DNA of 64,000 nt from Schistosoma haematobium (taxonomy: Eukaryota > Platyhelminthes > Trematoda > Strigeidida > Schistosomatidae). A program made the translations under genes and the position numbers. This document shows, piece after piece, positions 57,778-64,000 of the stretch. Positions within the stretch are counted from its first letter, which is position 1, and each line of letters starts with the position of its first letter. The stretch spans positions 88,762,364-88,826,363 of the forward strand of contig NC_067196.1 of assembly GCF_000699445.3 (NCBI RefSeq). The letters run 5' to 3'. Below the pieces are notes generated by a model. That model ran no database searches and had not been told where the DNA came from. It saw only the letters and a list, made by a program, of their open reading frames with translations.

Positions 57778-57920
57778 CTGGACCCTGAAATCACTGAACG
57801 ACCGTTTCGTCCTATTGTGGTACTCCTCAGCAGTGCTCATCCACGATCTCAGCTCTCGAAATTCAAACACGGAACCTATCGCTCTCACGCTTTCGCGCTT
57901 AACTTCTAACATCAATTGAA
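57778..57920 (-). mobile_element. Family B retroposon fragment with near-intact hammerhead
   Basis: The minus strand reads CACTG, CTGAGGA, stem II with one mismatch, GAAA, CGGTCGTT, CAGTG. The stem I CACTG/CAGTG is perfect over 5 bp. The cleavage triplet is GTT, which the NUH rule allows but which is usually slower. Confidence 0.65.
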
Positions 57921-58136
57921 CCATACTATTTTGACTACAAATTTTAAGCCTGGACGGTGTTTCACTCTCCTATTAAACAGGATTGAGCTATACTGTATTG
58001 AGTTATCACATGAAAGTCTGAATGATGTTTAATTCTCCTAAAAATCAAATGTCAAAAAATACCCTAGCTCACAAGAATATATTATATAACATCTTCTTCC
58101 TGTTATTGTTGTTCTTTTTTTCTTCTTTCAACTCAG

Positions 58137-58180
58137 GAAATTTAGAGAATTTATCTCCGTACGAAAAACTAGAAACTCAG
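58137..58180 (+). CDS. Tentative host gene exon 7
   Basis: A long pyrimidine tract and CTCAG precede 58137, and GTATGT follows 58180. Joined directly to exon 6 the frame is open and reads KKFREFISVRKTRNS. In the other frame the block reads NLENLSPYEKLETQ, which looks more protein-like. That frame would need an unseen extra exon in intron 6 whose length is 2 mod 3. The splice signals are good; the frame is uncertain. No later exon or stop was found. Confidence 0.5.
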
Positions 58181-58589
58181 GTATGTGGTAGTTTTCTAAT
58201 TAAAAAAAAATTTTTTTTTTCAATTTTTTTTATTGATTTAATGTGAGGGGGAAAAATTTTTTTTTAATGAATTTGATCATTTAAAAAAAAAAAAAAAGAA
58301 AAAACAAACAACAACGTTTTATAGAGATGTAAATGTATTCTCTTTCAATTATATTTTAAAAGTTGGTAAAATGTTATTGTTTAATGATAGAGTTGAATTA
58401 ATTTACATTCAAATTAGATTAGATGGGTTAGTGTGTTATTGGTTTGTTTGTTTGTTTTTTTTGTTGTTGTTGAAAGTGAGTTAGTTTTCTATGCATCAAT
58501 CAAATCATATTTGATGGAGAAGTTTTGGAAGATGTAGAAAGTTTTTAGTCAGTTAGTGATAACGTAGACTTCGTATGTAAGTACATTAA
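58181..58589. other. Low-complexity intronic DNA
   Basis: T-runs (58208-58231, 58257-58265), an A-run (58283-58296) and a (GTTT)n tract near 58440-58458. Confidence 0.6.
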
Positions 58590-59130
58590 TTCGAATTGCT
58601 ATACTACATTAGCAAACGGATGCAATTGTCTATTCAAATCCCCTAGTGATAGAGGTAGTAAAAATATAAGCAGTAATCTGAAAGATTAGGGTTTGAAGAT
58701 GTTATTCAAGAAACATAATCCACTGAAATAAATTTGAGAAGAGAAAAAGGAAAGGGACATGAAGAATTGAGATTAGAATTTGGGAGAACACAAAGAGTGG
58801 ATGCACCTGAGACATTGTAAACGATTTTGAGCCATGTCATTCAAGGTCTCTTACCGTCGATTGCTATCATCTTGCGGATCCCAACCACATAGTCTATACC
58901 CACCAACATGGTTCACACAGTCCACTTGTCAGAGACTTCATGAATTTGTGCCATGTATTGGTATGGTCGCCCCCTTTGATTTCTCCCAAACTACTCCTAT
59001 CCCACTGAACATCGCACGTCGGGGCAGTCGTTGGTTGGGCATACGTAACACATGTTCCAGCCATCTCAACTGATGACATTTCACTCCCTCATTAATTGAT
59101 TTTCCATCCTTACCCAGTACCCATTTCCTA
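58590..59130 (-). mobile_element. LINE family H 3' region
   Basis: Minus-strand match to 45860-46830: the HVLRM-PRRAM region at about 59070-59000, a WHKFMKSLTSGLCEPCW-like segment, and the 3' untranslated part with GGTGCATCC reversed and GTTGCTATACCTC-like end near 58600. Confidence 0.72.
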
Positions 59131-59139
59131 TAAAGCTGT

Positions 59140-59404
59140 AGAAAGCTTTATATTTCTGGGAAGAATCATTGATTAACACGATGAATCTGATACAGATACG
59201 AAGGCACGGATCGACAATTCAAGAACAGCATATCTACAATTAAAGAATATCTGGAACTAAAAGCAACGGTCTGTAAACCAACACCAAACTCAGAATTCCC
59301 AATGCGAATGTCAAGTCAATTTTACTGTATGAGGCGGAAACCGGGAGAACTACGAAAGCCATCATCCAGAAGATACAGGTGTTTAATAACAGATGTCTAT
59401 GCTT
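59140..59404 (+). mobile_element. Family G LINE, left part split by family I
   Basis: Decayed segment from VESFIFLGRIID-like sequence to the VFNNRCLCL-like point. The match to family G stops at about 59404 and resumes at 59810 with CTCCGGATCCGTTGGCC. Confidence 0.72.
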
Positions 59405-59808
59405 GCTTGATCATCTGGGCTACCTGTTCCTGCCATCTAGATATTTCAACAAGTTATCTATTTTTGTTTGTTTTAATATATCATTACGTTTATTAATCGG
59501 ATAACCTATTCTGCCGCGTTTCTCAAAAGTGTACAACCTTTCTTTATCAAAGTTACAAAAAACTCAATAAGAGACATTGTGGTTGCTGGCAATGTACAAC
59601 GAAAAGAATGTACATTATTCAGATGTTCAATTAGTGAACTGCTAACATCTAACTGGCGATCACTCAATATTTATCGCCAGGACCGACCAAGAAGAAAGAA
59701 ACGGAAACTTGTTGAAATACTTTGTGCTGAGAATTCTAATATTGTACCAAAAATATAATATTGAATAAAGCTGATAATAATAACAATAAAAATCATAATA
59801 ATAAACTC
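59405..59808 (+). mobile_element. LINE family I 3' end nested in family G
   Basis: Same 3' end as 37140 (reverse) and 51400, here well kept (SVQPFFIKVTKNSIRD, WRSLNIYRQDRPRRKKRK), ending AATAAAGCTGATAATAATAA. It interrupts family G, so it is younger than that copy. Confidence 0.7.
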
Positions 59809-59809
59809 C

Positions 59810-60140
59810 GGATCCGTTGGCCAAATAGCATCGCAAACAACCTACTATGGGAAAGAACAAACCAGATCCCATTGGAGGAAGAAATCAGAAAGATGCGCTA
59901 GAAGTGAATGGGACACACGTTGAGGAAAGCACTGAACCTCTTCACAAGGCAAGCCCTCAATTGGAATCCTCGAAGCGAAAGGGGAAGATGAAGAATAAAG
60001 AACATATTATGCCGATAAATGGAGACAGACATGAGAAGACTGAATAACAATTGGATATAATTAGATAGGAAGGTGCAGGACAGAGTATTTTAGAGAATGC
60101 CTATTCTCCATTGGGGGTTACAAGCTTAAGTAGGTAAGTA
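59810..60140 (+). mobile_element. Family G LINE, right part (3' end)
   Basis: Continues family G with [24 protein letters not shown] sequence to the 3' tail GTAGGTAAGTATGTAAGT. Frameshifted. Confidence 0.75.
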
Positions 60141-60649
60141 TGTAAGTAGTATAAACTGAGAATTATGATACTGGAAATAGTACGTTATTGAAGTAGAATG
60201 TACTCTATTTCTAGGTGAACCATTTCAGACAGAACAACCACCTGAATAAGTTATATTTAGTCAAAAGTCACGATCTTCTTCAAATTACTTTTACTTTCTT
60301 TTTTAATATCCATTTCTGAGGTGATATTTCTAGGGTCCAACAAAGTGATGAAATGAGTTGGCAGGGTATATAGTTGCGATTTTCAAATTAAAGTATTCAA
60401 TATGTTAACATCAACAAACAGCTATTTTGTATTTGATTAAAACTTAGTAAACCCTAATGATTACACCTATACTCTTCAAACATCACTTAAAGCACTATCT
60501 CATTGATCTAGATAAATATTTTATTCACCTTATTTGATTTCTAATTTTAAAGATCTAGTTATGATGCCCATTATTTTGTTAAATAGAAGATGTGGAATAT
60601 ATTCATTATATGTCAACATTGACATTTCAATGAATCTACGAAATAGTTT
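60141..60649. other. Featureless DNA
   Basis: No exon, repeat or RNA recognised. Confidence 0.4.
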
Positions 60650-60885
60650 TTTCTGAGGTGATAGCGAATATTTGTAGCTCAGGTGGATGATTTTGATGGA
60701 GTTTTGTTCTCTGAGCTGAATAGTTTGGTCATAGAGCTTTCATCATTCATCTGAACGACATCATCAGTACAAACTTAAGATAGAAATGAAATGTTCGAAT
60801 TTCTTCATATACGGTTCACAGCTTGTTCTGTATACCTCAATGTTGATTGGTTCTTGTTGAACTTAAACCTATCATTGTTTACTTC
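60650..60885. mobile_element. Family C half-element
   Basis: Left arm and centre only (TTTGTAGCTCAGGTGGATG to GGTTCTTGTTGAACTTAAAC). The right arm is absent. Confidence 0.65.
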
Positions 60886-61217
60886 TTTGTTTTGATTTTT
60901 CTTTCTCAGTCACTGAACTCAAACCTCGAGTCATAATTCATTCACATTGTTTTAGATAATAATATACCGAATTGAAAATCATCTAATTTTGTAAGTATGA
61001 ACAATCCTTTGGAAATGATCTAAATAGTAAATATAACTAAGTGATGATAAATAACATAACTAAAATTATTTGATTCAACACTTTTAATGATTGAATGTAA
61101 AAAAAGAAACAGATCAACTGATTATCCAAAATTAAATATGATTAACAATCAATTTCTAACATAAAACAGTAGTATATTGCTGTAATCATTTACTAAACCA
61201 TTCGAATAACAGATCTA

Positions 61218-61522
61218 TCTCTTACTTACTTACTTACTTACTAACTTACGCCTGTCACCCCTCGTGAACGAGCATAGGCCGCTCACCAGCATTCTCCATT
61301 CAACCCTGTCCAATGCAATCCCTTGCAGCTCCTTCCAATTGTTATTCATCCTTTTCATATCTGATTCTATTTCTCAACGTAATGTGTTCTTTGGCTTTCC
61401 TCTTTTCCTCTTCCCTTCAGGATTCCAAGTTAGAGCTTGCCTCATGATGTAGTTTGATGATTTGCGTAATGTATGTCCTATCCATTTCCATCGTCTTTTG
61501 CTAATTTCTTCTTCAGCTATCT
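61218..61522 (-). mobile_element. RTE-like LINE (family G) 3' end
   Basis: Minus-strand tail ([24 protein letters not shown], then [10 protein letters not shown] reversed) with a long GTAAGTAAGTAAGTAAGTAAG end at 61220-61245. Confidence 0.8.
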
Positions 61523-61611
61523 GTAGATTTCAGAAAACAAGAATGATTCAATGTTGAATGAAATAATCTTTCGAAAAAATATTCAATCTACTGTCTATGT
61601 ATTGATACTGA

Positions 61612-61895
61612 CTGATAAGTAAGACTATAATATATGGACATTTTTTGAACAACGCTAGAATGATCTTGAAAACGTCCACCTACTTACCACGATTAAATGA
61701 GGGTTAACGGTTAATATGAGGAACTGGGATTAGGATTTACAGCTGAATGTTAAGATTAAGAATTAGATCACGAACTGACATAAACTATAATGCCAAAACG
61801 CCATTAAGCCAAATGAACGAATTAATTTCGAGTCTAAATTGAAAACGTGCTATCTTAAACCAGATTGGTTCATTTATAAATTATAGTTTCACTCA
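61612..61895. mobile_element. Short TIR element (MITE-like), second copy
   Basis: AGTAAGACTATAATATATGG at the left is mirrored by TTCATTTATAAATTATAGTT at the right. The interior is collinear with 3565-3850. Confidence 0.6.
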
Positions 61896-61964
61896 TTTCC
61901 AAAAAAACTATATAATCAGAGATGGGTTTTTGGGGATATTTTAGTGATTTAATACTTGAATTCG

Positions 61965-62280
61965 TGAGTTAATTGAAGTTAGACCACCATGGAAAACCTA
62001 AAAGAACTGGACGACCGTCTCGTTCTAGTTTGAAACTCTTCAGCTGTATGCATTGACGATCCCGTCTCGCGAGACTCGAACCTAGGACCGATCAGTCTCG
62101 CGCGCTAATGCTTAACCTCCAGACCACTGAGCCAACATCCAATAGTGTTAATATCTAATTTTAACCAATCCACAAAGTTGGGTTCAAATCTCATGAGGCA
62201 GAATCATGGATGCGCACAGTTGAATAGTCTTATACACTGAACGGAATCGCCATCTAGCTTCAATTGACTCATGAATTCAT
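61965..62280. mobile_element. Family B inverted pair
   Basis: 61965-62180 is a minus-strand unit (CTGAAGA core and GUUU/GAAC stem kept, GAAA changed to GAGA). 62181-62280 is a plus-strand 3' part. Both are decayed. Confidence 0.65.
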
Positions 62281-62394
62281 CTATTAAATTAATAAGTATA
62301 TGTTTGGATTTTTCAACAACATAAAAAGCAAACTGATTTTAACACAATCTATTATGATCCTTTTTACTAAAACTTCCATTGAAATTACTTCAAA

Positions 62395-62690
62395 TGATTG
62401 TGGACGGAATAGAAGAAGCTTTCGTTTAACAAGCTTCCGTGTCTAGTAGCAGAGGATCACGAATAACTTCAGGCAGGAACCTAGGTATGTTAACGATAAA
62501 AGAGGAAAAAGAAATTGGTAAATCATAGTATGATACTATCCTTAGTGTTTAAGAATAGATCAAGTTGCCTCTTAAAGGACTCCTTGGAAGTCGCTTGAAC
62601 TAGCTCGGCCGGAAGCGATTTCTAGCATTTGATAACTCTTAAGGAGTAGACATTGTGTCTACAGTCCGTTCTGCTATGTTGTATCTTAGT
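62395..62690 (-). mobile_element. CR1-like LINE 3' end
   Basis: The minus strand encodes RVIKCWKSLPAELVQATSKE and SFKRQLDLFL, the usual C-terminus of CR1-clade polyproteins, followed by about 130 bp of 3' untranslated sequence. 5'-truncated. Confidence 0.75.
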
Positions 62691-63064
62691 TGATTATTCT
62701 ATAAAAAAGAAGAATGATATAGCAACAACCATTTACCTATTTCAACATGTGCACAACATGCAATGATATACATTCATGTCATAAATAACAAATACTTTTT
62801 TTTAAAACATGGCTGAATTTATTAAAGTAAATTAAAAGTTTTCAAATTCATCATCATTCTGTTGTTCATTTTTACACCAAAAAGTTTTTGTTTTTGTATA
62901 TTTTTTAAGAAAGAAAAAAGGTTTTTGTTCTAAGGTTTAAGTAATAAACAAAATCACATTTTAACTATTAAAATATAAAAAAATTAAAATAATGAAGAAG
63001 AAGAAGAAGGAAAAAAATGAGAAAAGAAAAGAACATAAATGAAATTAAACTACCCTATACGCTG
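62691..63064. other. A-rich intergenic or intronic DNA
   Basis: Includes an (AAG)n tract at 62994-63008. No gene seen. Confidence 0.5.
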
Positions 63065-63720
63065 ACGCCATTGTGATCGATTCTGAGTCACGTCACACAC
63101 AGTCTCCAACTATTGGTTACGATAGTCATGTGGACACCAACCAAGTAGTCTGCATCTATCTACATGGCTCAGACTAGAAGCAAATGGCTTCAATGACTGA
63201 TGCTACGTATTGGTTTGGCTGCACCTAACGTTCTTCCAACCATCTCCAACACTAGTTAGCATTACGCGTCATGATAATCGGTGTTCAGGCGTACATAACA
63301 CGTGACTCAACGATCTCGGTTGATGAAGATTCACAACCTCATCAACTGATTTACTATCATTCCTTAATACCCTGTATCTAACCTCACTATTATTTACCCA
63401 GTGATTCCAGAAGATGCGAGCAATATTTCAGAGACATCTGTGATCGAACCCTGACAAATTACGAGTATCGTCTACTCTCAATGGCCATAAAGTAGAACAG
63501 AACGAACTGCTGCGCAGTATAGTCATCCTTTTATTGATAGATGGATATCTCGCCTTCGCTATACGTGATGTACGTTGGTAAAAGCCAAACGAACCTTTTG
63601 AATTGGTGCTGAGAATTCGTCAGACACCAACCCATTAGGGCTGATCAAACTTCCAAGATAAGTGGAGTTGTCGACGCGTTCGATTTCAGTGTTGAATTAA
63701 ATTGGACCATGTAGTGTCAA
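63065..63720 (-). mobile_element. LINE family H-like, more diverged
   Basis: Read on the minus strand it follows the same order as 45860: an NSTYLGSLISPNGLVSDEFS-like start (about 63680-63610), an RSVLFYGH-like segment, WLGH-like and CRLLGWCPHDYRNQ-like segments to the 3' end. Many stops. Confidence 0.62.
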
Positions 63721-63924
63721 GATTTTGATTCTTGTTAATTTTTGTAAATGAGTTTTTCTGGGTTGACTTTAGTTGAGAGTTAAGATCTTCTTGAAGTTAT
63801 AGATTGTCTCTGATATAATATGAATAGATTAGAATTATGATTTATTAACAAAAAGAATGAGAAAAATTAAGAATTATTTCTTCTGGTGTTCCATGTTTCC
63901 ATGAGAAGCTAGAGTATACTTACA

Positions 63925-64000
63925 ATCACGGATCATTGGGTAGTGACCAGTGTCATGTATGTCAAGTCTTTCTTTGTGCTGATTGAATTCTCGATGTAGT
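63925..64000 (+). mobile_element. Family D 5' end, cut by the window
   Basis: CACGGATCATTGGGTAGTGA and CATGTATGTCAAGTC match the 5' part of family D at 27500 (reversed) and 52680. Confidence 0.5.

Noticed and set aside
60180..60260. Possible further host exon after TTTCTAG at 60214
   Set aside because: No good donor and a very short open stretch; phase could not be matched.
1..64000. CRISPR array, operon or prophage-like organisation
   Set aside because: No regularly spaced short direct repeats and no prokaryotic gene density; the window is clearly a eukaryotic repeat-rich locus.

Overview
Kind of DNA. This is an AT-rich invertebrate nuclear window, almost certainly from a blood fluke (Schistosoma). 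The main reason is a roughly 340 bp tRNA-derived repeat (family A here) that carries an A box, a B box and a hammerhead ribozyme in the arrangement known for the schistosome Sm-alpha retroposon. RTE-like and CR1-like non-LTR retrotransposon tails and two solo-LTR families fit the same source. The species cannot be fixed by eye. No bacterial-type genes, canonical tRNA or rRNA genes, or CRISPR arrays are visible.

Host gene. One plus-strand protein-coding gene runs through the window from an ATG at 11605 and past the last exon seen (58180). I read seven exons: 11605-12096, 27045-27206, 31073-31275, 35244-35301, 49447-49740, 53902-54050 and, tentatively, 58137-58180. Splice phases agree across exons 1-6, giving about 452 residues. 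The introns are 3.9 to 14.9 kb and are packed with repeats. The protein is hydrophilic, with an Asn/His/Tyr/Gln-rich first exon and a Thr/Ser/Asn tract in exon 5. I do not recognise the family; exons 3-5 have only a weak annexin-repeat look. No stop codon was found, so the gene is 3'-incomplete here.

Repeats. Everything else is intergenic (1-11604) or intronic, and most of it is repeats. Families A, B and D are short tRNA-like retroposons with different body sequences, and each carries a hammerhead ribozyme or its remnant. Family C is a roughly 290-370 bp palindromic unit flanked by 9-14 bp direct repeats. Families E and F are GC-richer repeats of unknown class. Family G is an RTE-like LINE with a GTAA-type tail, present in about a dozen 5'-truncated copies, several with 9-12 bp target-site duplications (TSDs). 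Family H is a second RTE-like LINE. Family I is a LINE tail ending in (TAA)n. Two CR1-like fragments, two LTR families (LTR-1 with TGTAGTG ends, LTR-2 with TGTTATA ends), a terminal-inverted-repeat (TIR) family and microsatellites complete the list.

How it fits together. No autonomous element is intact. The LINE copies are broken, but their TSDs show that target-primed insertion has been the main force, and families A, C and D have the same kind of TSDs. The points of most interest are the co-occurrence of three hammerhead retroposon families, composite family A and D insertions that look copied from multimeric or circular RNA, the palindromic family C, and a 58-nt exon bracketed by nearly identical 219 bp inverted repeats.
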